From Spiractinospora alimapuensis (GTDB taxonomy: Bacteria > Actinomycetota > Actinomycetes > Streptosporangiales > Streptosporangiaceae): 64,000 bases of DNA. How positions within the stretch are numbered: the stretch's first letter is position 1; each line of letters starts with the position of its first letter. The translations under genes were made by a program, and so were the position numbers. Where the stretch lies: positions 1,364,001-1,428,000 of the forward strand of contig NZ_CP072467.1 in NCBI RefSeq assembly GCF_018437505.1, read 5' to 3'. A model generated the notes under the pieces. It was given only the letters and a program-made list of their open reading frames with translations, was not told the origin of the DNA and made no database searches. Below are positions 8,098-16,686 of the stretch, in pieces.

Positions 8098-9038
8098 TGA
8101 TCACGGTGCGAGGCGACTCAGCGAACGAACTGTTCGCTGCGGCGGTCAGCGCGGTGTCCTGGCATGGGGCCTCGACCGCCCCGCGGGGGTTGGAGACCTC
8201 GGAGGTTCTGGGCGCTCATCTGTGCCTGACTCAGCCGCGGCGCCGCCTGGTGGAGCTGGCGCCGGTGCGCGTGGTGAACCCGGCGTTCGCCGCGGCCGAG
8301 GCGATCTGGATTCTGTCAGGCAGCGATGCGGCCTGGATCTATGACTACAACGATCGGCTCCGTGACTTCGCCGATGAGGGCGTGTTGCTGGGCGCCTATG
8401 GTCCGCGGCTGCGCCGGTGGAACGGCCGTCTCGACCAACTGGAGCGGGTTCGTGACCTGCTGTGTCGCGACCCGCAGACCCGCCGAGCCGTGATCCAGCT
8501 CTATGACCCGGGCCGCGATTCCAGCGAGCACAAGGATGTGCCCTGCACGTTGGGGTTTCGCTTCTACCTCCGCGACGGTCGGCTGCAGATGCACACCACC
8601 ATGCGCAGCCAGGACCTGTGGCTGGGGTTCTGCTACGACCTGTTCACCTTCACCGTGATCCACGAGCTCATGGCGCACTGGGTAGGCGCGGAACTGGGCG
8701 ACTACCACCACCATGTCGACTCCTTGCACCTGTACGCCCAGCATCAACCGGATGCGGCCCGCATCCCCCGCACGGTTGAGGCAAGCCGCACCTTTGCCCC
8801 GTTGGACGCGGAGTGGAACGCCTTCGACGACCTCCTGCAACAGACGCTCCTCAGTGATCCAGAGCCCCCGGGTGTATGGGGAGAGTTCAGTTCGACCATG
8901 CGCAGCTACCGGTTGTGGAAATCTGATGACCGCGAGGAGGCACGGGCCGTCGCGCGGCAAGCGGGCGGAGTGCTCGGCCCCGCTGCGCTGACCTGGTACC
9001 ACCACCTGGCCCATCGCGGGATCGCCGCGGCACCGTGA
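8097..9038 (+). CDS. Thymidylate-synthase-fold (d)CMP hydroxymethylase-like enzyme
   Basis: 313 aa, with the core of the thymidylate synthase fold: RRAVIQLYDP, the nucleophile C150 in DVPCTL, the phosphate-binding MRSQD (170-173), and HHHVDSLHLYAQH near the end of the core. At the position of E. coli TS Asn177, 31 residues after the nucleophile, this protein has Asp181 (LGFCYDLFTF versus LGLPFNIASY). T4 dCMP hydroxymethylase has the same Cys148/Asp179 pair, and there the Asp selects cytosine over uracil. I infer a 5-hydroxymethylase for CMP or dCMP using methylene-tetrahydrofolate. A 5-formyl-THF cyclo-ligase remnant lies at the end of the operon. The next gene is a carbamoyltransferase. Confidence 0.82.
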   Translation: MITVRGDSANELFAAAVSAVSWHGASTAPRGLETSEVLGAHLCLTQPRRRLVELAPVRVVNPAFAAAEAIWILSGSDAAWIYDYNDRLRDFADEGVLLGAYGPRLRRWNGRLDQLERVRDLLCRDPQTRRAVIQLYDPGRDSSEHKDVPCTLGFRFYLRDGRLQMHTTMRSQDLWLGFCYDLFTFTVIHELMAHWVGAELGDYHHHVDSLHLYAQHQPDAARIPRTVEASRTFAPLDAEWNAFDDLLQQTLLSDPEPPGVWGEFSSTMRSYRLWKSDDREEARAVARQAGGVLGPAALTWYHHLAHRGIAAAP

Positions 9039-9058
9039 CCCGAATGGAGGGACGACAC

Positions 9059-10774
9059 GTGGTCAGTCTTCCGAGCGTGCTTGGCGTGTGCAGCGGCACC
9101 CACGACTCCGCCGCGGCGCTCATCGCCGAGGGCAAGCTCATCGGCCTGGTCGAGGAAGAACGCCTCAACAGCGAGAAACACACCCGCGCCTACCCCGACC
9201 AAGCGATCACCCGCCTGTTGGACGAAGCTGGCCTCAGGCACTGCGACGTCGACGCTGTGGCCTACAACTTCGAGCCCGCTGCGTACCGACGCGGCGCGTG
9301 GACCAGCCTGGGCTACCTTGCCACCGCCTCGTCTTGGCGCCGCGCGCTGCCGCGCGCCCGCAGCTTCCACACTGTGCAGCGGCGAGCAGTCGGACGCCTC
9401 GCCGATCTTGCCCGCCGCTTTCCCCACGCGACGGTCGACGGGGTGGAGCACCATCGTGCGCACGGGCTGTATGCGTTCGCGGCATCCGGCTTTGACGAGG
9501 CCGCTGTGCTCATCGTGGACAGCCTGGGCGAGACCACCGCCACGAGCATCGCCCACGCGCGAACGGGGTCAATCACTTCGCTGGAGTACCGGCCTCTGCG
9601 CCGTATCAGCGATCCTGCCTCACTGGGTTATGCCTACGGCGCCATCACCGAGCACCTGGGGTGGCGCCGCGGTGACGAAGAGGGCACGGTTATGGCGCTG
9701 GCTGCACTGGGGGACCCCGGCCGCTTCGGGCCCTTGCTGCGCCAGGCGATCGGCCTGACAGACGATGGGTTCTCCCTCAATCCTCGGTACTTTCCTCTGC
9801 GCGTGATATCCAGCCGCTACCCGCGTCTGTCTTCTCGTTTCATCGAGACGGCCTGTCCTCCCCGCGCTGGCCATGAACCGCTGGAGCAGGTCCACGCTGA
9901 CTTGGCCGCGGCCCTACAGGAACGCGCCGAGCAGGTCATGATCCACCTGGCCAGACTCGCTAAGCGGCTGAGTGGCGCGTCCCGGTTGTGTGTGGGCGGC
10001 GGGGTCGCGATGAACTGCCTGGCGATCGGGCGCGTCGTCGAACGGGGCGGATTCGACGAGGTCGCGGTCCCGCCCGCTCCCGGCGACTCCGGGACGGCAG
10101 CCGGCGCCGCGCTGGCCACCCATGTGGACTCCGTGGGTGCCCGGGTCGAAAAGATCGCTCAGCGTTGCTACCTGGGCCCCTCCTACGACGAGCACACCCT
10201 TTCGAACCGACCCCGGCCGGGCCTGTCGGCCCGACGTGTGCCCCGTCCCGCACGGCATCTGGCTCACGAGTTGGCTGCCGGCCGCATCGTCGGAGTATGT
10301 CGCGGCCGGTTGGAAGCCGGACCGCGCGCGCTAGGCAACCGTTCGATCCTGGCCTCCCCACTCCAGGTCGAGGTCGTCGAACGGTTGAACCAGACCGTGA
10401 AGTTCCGCGAGCCTTTCCGGCCTTTCGCGCCGGTGGTGCTGGAGGACAAGGCCGCCGACTACTTCACCCTGGGCCAACCCGCCCCGTTCATGTCGATCGC
10501 CAGCGGCGTCACCGAACTGGCGCGCCGCACGATCCCGGCCGTCATCCACGTCAACGACACCGCCCGCGTCCAGACCCTCACACCTGAGGACAATCCTTTC
10601 CTCGCCGAAGCGCTCACGGCCTTCGCCGAGCTGACCGGAGTCCCGGTGCTGATCAACACCAGCCTGAACATCAAGGGCAAACCGATCTGTGCCACCCCCG
10701 AGCAGGCTCTGGACTGCCTGGCCGAGTCCGGTCTGGACGCCCTTCTCGTCAACGACTGGTGGGTGACCAAGTGA
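9059..10774 (+). CDS. O-carbamoyltransferase (NodU/CmcH/TobZ family)
   Basis: About 571 aa, full length for the family. An N-terminal Kae1-like domain carries GTHDSAAALI, EEERLN and the metal-binding VEHHRAHGLYAF, plus GGVAMNC. A C-terminal YrdC-like domain carries GRLEAGPRALGNRSIL and LINTSLNIKGKPI. Known members first make carbamoyl-adenylate from carbamoyl phosphate and ATP, then transfer the carbamoyl group to a hydroxyl on a small molecule. GTG at 9059 is preferred because GGAGGG lies 7 bases upstream, while the GTG at 9035 lacks a site. The likely acceptor is the hydroxymethyl group made by the preceding enzyme, or a sugar hydroxyl. Confidence 0.9.
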   Translation: MVSLPSVLGVCSGTHDSAAALIAEGKLIGLVEEERLNSEKHTRAYPDQAITRLLDEAGLRHCDVDAVAYNFEPAAYRRGAWTSLGYLATASSWRRALPRARSFHTVQRRAVGRLADLARRFPHATVDGVEHHRAHGLYAFAASGFDEAAVLIVDSLGETTATSIAHARTGSITSLEYRPLRRISDPASLGYAYGAITEHLGWRRGDEEGTVMALAALGDPGRFGPLLRQAIGLTDDGFSLNPRYFPLRVISSRYPRLSSRFIETACPPRAGHEPLEQVHADLAAALQERAEQVMIHLARLAKRLSGASRLCVGGGVAMNCLAIGRVVERGGFDEVAVPPAPGDSGTAAGAALATHVDSVGARVEKIAQRCYLGPSYDEHTLSNRPRPGLSARRVPRPARHLAHELAAGRIVGVCRGRLEAGPRALGNRSILASPLQVEVVERLNQTVKFREPFRPFAPVVLEDKAADYFTLGQPAPFMSIASGVTELARRTIPAVIHVNDTARVQTLTPEDNPFLAEALTAFAELTGVPVLINTSLNIKGKPICATPEQALDCLAESGLDALLVNDWWVTK

Positions 10775-11820
10775 GAATCGGCTACAGCTTCTGGGGCTTC
10801 CTCGGATCCGGTGTCACCGATACTCCGGACGGAGGGCGCAGCCACCGGCGCCCGCTCATCGACGGCCTCGTTGAGCGTGGACACGACGTTGTGTTCCTCC
10901 AGCACAATCGCGACCTATTGGAGGCCGACACCTCGATACGCACCTACCGATGGCACAGCGGCCTGCCCGAGATCGAAGCCCTGATGCTGGAGTGGCGCTG
11001 GCCCATCCCCGGCCGCAACACCACTCGCTGCGGAACGCCGGGCCACACCTGCGACCTGCACCGCCAAGACGAGTTGATCCGCTACTACATCGACACCCTC
11101 GGCGTGCCCACACTGCTGTGGGATAAAGATCAGCAGCTTGCCCTCGACGACCCGTTGCGCTCCCACCCCGCCGTCACCGTCTGCGAAGCAGCCCTCGCCC
11201 CCACCCCCGGGGCGCGTTCCCTCCTCTTCCCAGTTCCCGATCACGTCGTGGCCAGTGCTGACCCTGTCGCCCTCGCCGCACAGCACCGCGATCTGGCGCT
11301 GGTATATGTCGGCAATCAGTACGACCGCGACCGCGACGACGCCTTCGACCGCCTGTTCGCTCCTGCTGCGGCCCGCCACCCCCACCTGGTCGCCGGAAAG
11401 TGGCCCCACACCCGAGCCTGGCCGCACGTCCGATTCATCGGCCGCCGCCCGTTCGGCGACGTCGAACGCCTGCACCGACAAGCGTTGACCACGATCCTGC
11501 TCGCCCCTGGCCGCTACGCCCGCAGCGGCCAGATCACCCAGCGTCTGTTCGAAGCCGTCCTGGCCGGCTGCCTGCCCCTCGGACCCAGCGACACCCACCG
11601 CATCGGCGACGTTCTGCCCCGCGAACTCCTCGTCGACGACGGCGACCACGCGGCCGACCGCATCGCCGATCTGCGCGCCGTCGCCGGAACCCGACAGCAC
11701 GCCGACTTGCTGGCCGCGTGCCTGGATCGCCTCGACCGCTTCCGCCTCTCCCGCCAACTCGACGTCATCAACGACATCTTCTCCACCCCCGCACCAACCC
11801 CGTGTGGAAGAGGAACGTGA
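10771..11820 (+). CDS. Glycosyltransferase-like protein (GT-B type)
   Basis: 349 aa from a GTG that overlaps the TGA of the carbamoyltransferase gene (GTGA). The N-terminal half is Rossmann-like (RIGYSFWGFLGSG... HDVVFLQHNRDLL). The C-terminal half has the features of GT-B enzymes of the CgeB/glycosyl-transferase-1 type: LVYVGNQYDRDRDDAF, an RFIGRRPFGDVERLH segment and the sugar-nucleotide site QRLFEAVLAGCLPLGP. A role in attaching a sugar, perhaps one made with the epimerase, fits the operon. Family assignment is by motif pattern only. Confidence 0.68.
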   Translation: MRIGYSFWGFLGSGVTDTPDGGRSHRRPLIDGLVERGHDVVFLQHNRDLLEADTSIRTYRWHSGLPEIEALMLEWRWPIPGRNTTRCGTPGHTCDLHRQDELIRYYIDTLGVPTLLWDKDQQLALDDPLRSHPAVTVCEAALAPTPGARSLLFPVPDHVVASADPVALAAQHRDLALVYVGNQYDRDRDDAFDRLFAPAAARHPHLVAGKWPHTRAWPHVRFIGRRPFGDVERLHRQALTTILLAPGRYARSGQITQRLFEAVLAGCLPLGPSDTHRIGDVLPRELLVDDGDHAADRIADLRAVAGTRQHADLLAACLDRLDRFRLSRQLDVINDIFSTPAPTPCGRGT

Positions 11821-11985
11821 TGACCACCAGGCGCACCACCGGCCCGCTCCCCAGTATCCAGGGCATGATGTGTCCGCATCGGCTTCTCCTTCGGCGCGCT
11901 CACACCCACTCCCTGTCGGGAAGTGAAAGCGTCGAGACTGCATCTCACCGACACCCTGCCTGTATTCGGAGTAACGTCACTAGTG
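11821..11985. promoter_or_regulatory. Intergenic gap inside the operon
   Basis: This 165-bp gap is the only sizeable break in an otherwise overlapping operon. Short frames here have no recognisable content. It could carry an internal promoter for the kinase and downstream genes. No clear box or hairpin is visible by eye. Confidence 0.3.
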
Positions 11986-12507
11986 ATGGACAGGATCGCG
12001 ATCATCGGTTGCGGCGGCAGCGGCAAAACCATTCTCGCCCGCCAATTGGGAGCCGCCCTGCAGGCTCCGGTTACCCACCTCGATGTCGTCTACTACGACG
12101 ACGGATGGACCCCCCTGCCTCAGGAGAAGTTCGCTGCGCTGCAAGAGGAGCTGGTTGCCCAGAGCCGCTGGGTGATCGACGGCAACTACGCCTCGACGTT
12201 ACCGATCCGCTTGGCGCGCGCTACAACTGTTGTCTTCTTGGACCTGCCCGCGCTGACCTGCCTGTGGGGGATCGCCCAGCGCCGGTGGAAACACGGCGGC
12301 GGGCAAAACGACGCTCTCGGCGTCTACGACCGCATCAACCTCGGCTTCATCAAGTACGTGTGGAACTACCGCACCACCATGGCCCCGCGCGTGCGTGCCC
12401 TGATTGCCGAGCACGCCCCGCACGCCGAAGTCCACACCGTGCGCTCCCGCCGTGCCGCCAAGCGCCTGCTGTATCAGCTCACCGCCCAAGCACGCCCCGA
12501 CTCCTAA
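11986..12507 (+). CDS. P-loop kinase (adenylate-kinase-like/FlaR-type)
   Basis: 173 aa beginning MDRIAIIGCGGSGKTILARQL. The Walker A motif GCGGSGKT is at about 9-16, ATTVVFLDLP resembles the Walker B strand of shikimate/adenylate-kinase-like enzymes, and an Arg-rich lid region AQRRWKHGGGQ follows. Proteins of this size and pattern are usually annotated as topology modulation (FlaR-like) proteins, but the fold is that of small nucleotide or metabolite kinases. In this operon a nucleoside/nucleotide or intermediate kinase role is plausible. ATG at 11986 was chosen over the adjacent GTG at 11983 and a longer frame from 11923. Confidence 0.78.
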   Translation: MDRIAIIGCGGSGKTILARQLGAALQAPVTHLDVVYYDDGWTPLPQEKFAALQEELVAQSRWVIDGNYASTLPIRLARATTVVFLDLPALTCLWGIAQRRWKHGGGQNDALGVYDRINLGFIKYVWNYRTTMAPRVRALIAEHAPHAEVHTVRSRRAAKRLLYQLTAQARPDS

Positions 12508-12525
12508 CGGGACAGGAGGTTGGGC

Positions 12526-13350
12526 GTGCCCTCGGCTAACCCCTTCACCGACCCCAGCCTCCACCAGCTCTATGCCACCCCGCAGCGCCTGACCGCGCGC
12601 ACGAGCGCGCTGTTGACCGCCCGGGTATCAGGTACGCCGGTCGTCGACGTGCTCGGCGACCTGCTGCACGCCCACCTCGCGCTGCCGATGGACGCAGCCC
12701 GGATTCTCGACGTTGGCTGCGGGCGCGGCACCACGACCCGCGCCCTGGCCGCGCTCAGCCCACAGCTTCTGGTGGCCATCGATGCGTCCGCTGCCCTCAT
12801 CGCCACCACCCGCGCCCGAATTGACACCACGGAGCAGCACGGTGCCTGTGTGGCCGACTTCCACCGCCTACCCTTCCCCGCGGAAACCTTCGATGCCGCC
12901 GTAGCGGCCTTCTGCCTCTACCACGCACCCCGGCCCTCCGCCGTCATCGCCGAGATCGCCCGCTGCCTGCGCCCCGGCGGGGTGTTGATCGCGGTGACCA
13001 AGGCCCGTGACAGCTACCACGAACTCGATCACCTGCTCGCCTCCACTGGGCTGGACCCCGGCGCGCCGACTCGCCCCAGCCTCTATGCCTCTGCCCACAG
13101 CCACAACATCACCACCCTGGCCGCACCGACGCTCACCGTCCGTGATCTACGTCATGACCGGCACCGGTTTCGCTTCACCGACCTTGGCCACTTGGCGCGC
13201 TACCTGGTCACCACCCCGAAATACGACCTGGCCGCACCACTCCGCCAGAACCCCGGCACCCTGGCCGATGAACTGCGCCGCCGTTGCCCCGACGGGCCCA
13301 TCGACACGTCCTCGACCGTCACCTACTTGGTCGGAGCACGGCATGACTGA
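12526..13350 (+). CDS. Class I SAM-dependent methyltransferase
   Basis: 274 aa. The start is the GTG at 12526, six bases after AGGAGG (12514-12519). An in-frame TTG at 12520 lies inside the ribosome binding site. Motif I is ILDVGCGRGTTTRAL (about 60-74), followed by VAIDAS (motif II), a central FHRLPFPAETFDAAV strand and LRPGGVLIAV (motif IV/post-I region) of the UbiE/type 11 group. The methyl acceptor is unknown, presumably the small molecule made by this operon. Its stop is overlapped by the next gene's ATG (8 bp). Confidence 0.86.
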   Translation: MPSANPFTDPSLHQLYATPQRLTARTSALLTARVSGTPVVDVLGDLLHAHLALPMDAARILDVGCGRGTTTRALAALSPQLLVAIDASAALIATTRARIDTTEQHGACVADFHRLPFPAETFDAAVAAFCLYHAPRPSAVIAEIARCLRPGGVLIAVTKARDSYHELDHLLASTGLDPGAPTRPSLYASAHSHNITTLAAPTLTVRDLRHDRHRFRFTDLGHLARYLVTTPKYDLAAPLRQNPGTLADELRRRCPDGPIDTSSTVTYLVGARHD

Positions 13351-14080
13351 AGTGTTCACCAAGACCTACCCCGACCCCGACCGTGCCCGTACCGCAGCGC
13401 ACCACCACCAGTGGCTCGCCGATCTCGGCGCTCCTGTCCCCGAGCTACACGCACTGGACAGCAGCGGGCTGCTGTTTCGCCATCTCCACGGTCGCCGCGC
13501 ACACCGCAATGATCTCCCGGCCATCGCCTCTTTGCTGGGACAACTCCATGGACGCGCCCACCGCACGCAACTGCACACCGCCCGCCTGGACCAGGACTTC
13601 ACCACCCGATGCGGCCTTACCCTGGCAGGCTTCATCGCCCCACGCCACGCGCGGCTGCACCGCCACCTCCAGCAGGGCTTGATCACCTCCGGCCAGCTTC
13701 ACCACGCCACCGGCATGCTCGCCCACGCCCAAGCGCAGCATGCGGCGTTCTACAAAGACACCAACATCCGCAACGTCCTCATCACCCGAAGCGGCCCGAT
13801 GCTCGTCGACTTCGACGACCTCACCCTCGCACCGTTCGGCTACGACCTCGCCAAACTACTGCTCAGCGCTGCAATGACCTACGGCCACCTTCCCTCCAAC
13901 ATCTACGCCACAGCCCTGGCCGCCTACAACGATGGTGTCCAAGCCGAAGGCGAACCGGCGTCTGCATGTCCCTGGAACGACCTCGCACAGTGGCTCGAAC
14001 TCCAGCACCTGCTCACCATCGGCTACCTCGGCCACAACGGCTACCGACACCGGTGGGATGCTGTACGTCCTTGGAGCTGA
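13343..14080 (+). CDS. APH-fold kinase with unusual catalytic loop
   Basis: 245 aa, last intact gene of the operon, starting at ATG 13343 inside the methyltransferase gene. The C-terminal lobe is recognisable from FYKDTNIRNVLITRSGPMLVDFDDLTLAPFGYDLAKLL, with a metal-binding DFDD. The usual HGDxxxxN loop reads YKDTNIRN, so the His-Gly are replaced by Tyr-Lys while Asp and Asn remain. It belongs near the aminoglycoside/choline kinase superfamily. It could be active on the pathway product (self-protection or activation) or be a diverged paralogue. The N-lobe is short for the family. Confidence 0.72.
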   Translation: MTEVFTKTYPDPDRARTAAHHHQWLADLGAPVPELHALDSSGLLFRHLHGRRAHRNDLPAIASLLGQLHGRAHRTQLHTARLDQDFTTRCGLTLAGFIAPRHARLHRHLQQGLITSGQLHHATGMLAHAQAQHAAFYKDTNIRNVLITRSGPMLVDFDDLTLAPFGYDLAKLLLSAAMTYGHLPSNIYATALAAYNDGVQAEGEPASACPWNDLAQWLELQHLLTIGYLGHNGYRHRWDAVRPWS

Positions 14081-14084
14081 CCCT

Positions 14085-14420
14085 GGCCAACGGGCGTAAA
14101 GAGCCCGCTGAAGTGCGGGAATCGCAGTGATCTTCGAATCGGTGAGGTCATCCCAAACCAGCCCAGTGGGACGTGCCGCAGAGGGGCAGTCGATGGCTTC
14201 ATCTGGAGTAACGATCACGTCGACACCGAAACTGTGACGCACCCACGACTTGCAGAGCATGCACGGTGGTCAGGGTCAACGTCCCTGGACCGACCAGTCC
14301 CGCTTCGATGAGCAGCGCCACCTCGATACCGGAGAAGCCTGCTCCCTTACCCCAACCCCACGCCCACGGCATCCCCCTGTGCGGCGTGTCCCTGGGTTTG
14401 GTCGAACACGACCGTCCCAA
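14085..14420 (-). pseudogene. Remnant of 5-formyltetrahydrofolate cyclo-ligase family gene
   Basis: On the minus strand one frame reads WGWGKGAGFSGIEVALLIEAGLVGP...TLTTVHALQVV. A second frame then continues, after a shift near 14235-14250, with FGVDVIVTPDEAIDC...TGLVWDDLTDSKITAIPAL. Together these give the conserved C-terminal half of the actinobacterial 5-formyl-THF cyclo-ligase family. The N-terminal half is missing. Such an enzyme recycles folate, which fits a folate-dependent hydroxymethylase in the same cluster. As given it is truncated and frameshifted, so it should be inactive. Confidence 0.7.
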
Positions 14421-14423
14421 GCG

Positions 14424-15296
14424 TTAATGGGCGGCGGTCCATGGAGTGGTGGCGTTGGTGCGGAGTGTGGCGATGCGGTGGTCGAGTTGGCGGGCCGCGT
14501 TGTGGTCTCCGCGGTCACTGCGGCGGATGAAGGTTCCCAGGGAATGGAGGTCGCGGATATCGATCAGAAGTTCGAGGCTTCTCCATGCGTGGGCGGGGTC
14601 ATAGCCGTAGGCGTTGAGGAAGGCGACGCATTCATCGCGGCGGCGGCCGAAGCGGCGGCCGCCGTGCAAGGTGTTGGCGAGATCGAGCTCGCGTGGGCCG
14701 ACAGCGACTTCGTCCCAGTCGCCAAGCCGCACGCTCCCCGTTGCGGTGTCCCAGAGGGTGTTGGCTGGGTAGGCGTCGCCGTGGATCAGGCCAACCCCGA
14801 GGTGGCTGGTGAACCGCGCGTAGGCGTCAAGAAGTTCGGCTCGACGCTCGCGCAGCCATATTCGATCCTCCTGGGACAGGGTGCGGCTGTTGGTAAGCGC
14901 GGGGCCGAGTCGCTCCAGCGGCTGGTAGGTGGGCAGTTCGATCGGCGCGTCTACGACGTCTGTTTGGTGGAGTTGGCGCAGCAGTATCCCGAGATGCTGA
15001 GCCGGCGGCCGTTCAATTCCCGGCTGGGGGTAGTAGCGCCAGAACGTGACGACGTGACGCGCCGTTGTGATGGGGATGTCGACCGTTGTCGGTTCAGTCA
15101 CCGCGACCCCCCGGTCGACAAGCCATCGCGTCATAGTGAGCGCGGTGCGCTGACGCTGGAACCGGTCCGTCCCGGTGACGCGCGCAATGATCTGCTCCCG
15201 GGGCAGCAGGTAGATGTCCGTACTATGTCGGCTCAGCGCGCGGAGTCCGGTGACATCGAGCCCCGCGACAGCGATCGCTTCGGCCACTGCGTTCAT
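14424..15296 (-). CDS. Phosphotransferase, APH/choline-kinase fold (second copy)
   Basis: 290 aa. The N-lobe has STDIYLLPREQIIARVTG, and the catalytic loop is GLIHGDAYPANTL (HGDxxxxN intact), followed by RLGDWDEVAVGPRELDL with the metal-binding DWD. This is a complete kinase core of the aminoglycoside-phosphotransferase family with unknown substrate. It overlaps the XRE/TPR gene by 4 bp, just like the pair at 4700-6939. The two pairs differ in sequence but share the architecture, which points to parallel recruitment or an old duplication around the biosynthetic operon. Confidence 0.85.
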   Translation of the reverse strand: MNAVAEAIAVAGLDVTGLRALSRHSTDIYLLPREQIIARVTGTDRFQRQRTALTMTRWLVDRGVAVTEPTTVDIPITTARHVVTFWRYYPQPGIERPPAQHLGILLRQLHQTDVVDAPIELPTYQPLERLGPALTNSRTLSQEDRIWLRERRAELLDAYARFTSHLGVGLIHGDAYPANTLWDTATGSVRLGDWDEVAVGPRELDLANTLHGGRRFGRRRDECVAFLNAYGYDPAHAWRSLELLIDIRDLHSLGTFIRRSDRGDHNAARQLDHRIATLRTNATTPWTAAH

Positions 15297-16516
15297 TGAG
15301 GGCTCACCGTGAATCCGTGCAGGAGCTCGACCATGGTTTGCGCCGGTCGGGAGACCGAAGATCGGTCGATGAGGACGCGACCGAGTTCGTTCACCGCAGG
15401 ATGGAGCTGGTGGATGCGCATATCTGGCGGCAACTCCGTCAACGCGAGCAGATGCGTGGCGGCCTCGTCGTCGGCGCCACTAGTGACCAGGGCACCGACG
15501 AGGTCGACTCTAGCAATGGCCTCGTCCCCATAACTGTGTTGGTCAGGCGGGACCGCACTGTATAGGTCGAGGGCTCGGCGGGTGTCGGAAATCGCGTGAT
15601 GAAAGTGACCAAGCAGTCGGTGGGTCCCCCCAGAATAGAAGGCTTGCTTCGCTTCGGGAAAAGCGAATAACCCCGCCACATTAACGCCAAGGTCTTCCGG
15701 ATGAGGAGGCACCTCCCGAGCTCGCGCCAGGCGGCCCAACGCCTTCAGCGCCAAATCGGAATCCCCACAGCGTGCTGCGGCACGCGCTTGAATCGCAGCG
15801 GCCCGGACACCTGTCGCTCCTCGAGGGAGAAGCTCAAAGGCAGCGGCGGCGTGTTGGACCGCAGTGCCCTCCTGGCCGGGTATCCACTCACAGATCAATG
15901 CTGAAGTGTTGTGCGTGGCCGCACGCAAGGCGCGACTGTTGGACTCCGAGGCGAAACGTGCCGCCATCGTGAGGTAGGAAGCGGCTCTGCTGGTCCGCCC
16001 CCGGTTCTGCGCCGCGTGCGCCTGGAGTAGGTTCGTCGCGCCGGCGATCACCCGAAGACGGTCGAGCTGGCTGGGCGGAGCGATATCCAATAGATCCACT
16101 GTCTGGCGACCCAGTTCATCAAGTGGAAGCGCCACATCCTGGAGCGGTCGGTGCACATACTCCGCAGCAATCCGTACGAGTTCCCCATGCAGCACATCCG
16201 CTCCACCCCCACTGACATCTATCTCCGGGACCACCAGCTCACCACCCCACGGCGGCGCTTTCCCTACGAGGCTCGCTGGCGTGAACCCGGTGTCCTCACT
16301 GACACATGGGCTGTGGTTGAAGATGGCCTGTATCCGGTCTTGGGCTACACCGAAGAGTTCAGACAGGCGTATGCGCACGCCGGGTTTGGGGATGCTGGTG
16401 CCGCGTTCCCAGCGGGAAACCGTTGACGGTTCAACGCCAAGCGCATGGGCGAGCTGTTCTTGGGTGTAGGCCGCACCTTCACGCAATTCGATGAGGCGGT
16501 GTCGCCGTTGTGCCAT
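15293..16516 (-). CDS. XRE-family regulator with TPR-like region (second copy)
   Basis: About 407 aa from the ATG at 16514-16516. A frame extending to 16555 is possible but has no better start. The HTH lies at about 5-60: LIELREGAAYTQEQLAHALGVEPSTVSRWERGTSIPKPG. The rest is a long helical, TPR-like region (AAIQARAAARCGDSDLALKALGRLARA and similar) ending at TMVELLHGFTVSPQ. The layout matches the regulator at 5581-6939. It is divergently oriented to the polyketide-locus methyltransferase at 16687 and could regulate in either direction. Confidence 0.84.
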   Translation of the reverse strand: MAQRRHRLIELREGAAYTQEQLAHALGVEPSTVSRWERGTSIPKPGVRIRLSELFGVAQDRIQAIFNHSPCVSEDTGFTPASLVGKAPPWGGELVVPEIDVSGGGADVLHGELVRIAAEYVHRPLQDVALPLDELGRQTVDLLDIAPPSQLDRLRVIAGATNLLQAHAAQNRGRTSRAASYLTMAARFASESNSRALRAATHNTSALICEWIPGQEGTAVQHAAAAFELLPRGATGVRAAAIQARAAARCGDSDLALKALGRLARAREVPPHPEDLGVNVAGLFAFPEAKQAFYSGGTHRLLGHFHHAISDTRRALDLYSAVPPDQHSYGDEAIARVDLVGALVTSGADDEAATHLLALTELPPDMRIHQLHPAVNELGRVLIDRSSVSRPAQTMVELLHGFTVSPQ

Positions 16517-16686
16517 GGCGCTTTCCCGTGGAGTCGGCGTCGAGAGTGGTCGCATCGTAGCGCTACACGCCTACCTCACGCCTAGTCCACGCCCAGTGGA
16601 AGCCTCATCCACGCTCTGGTCGATTTGACGCCTGCGAGATTCACTCGAGGACACAGCTTCTCGCCCCCACACAGGAGTCAAGAGCC

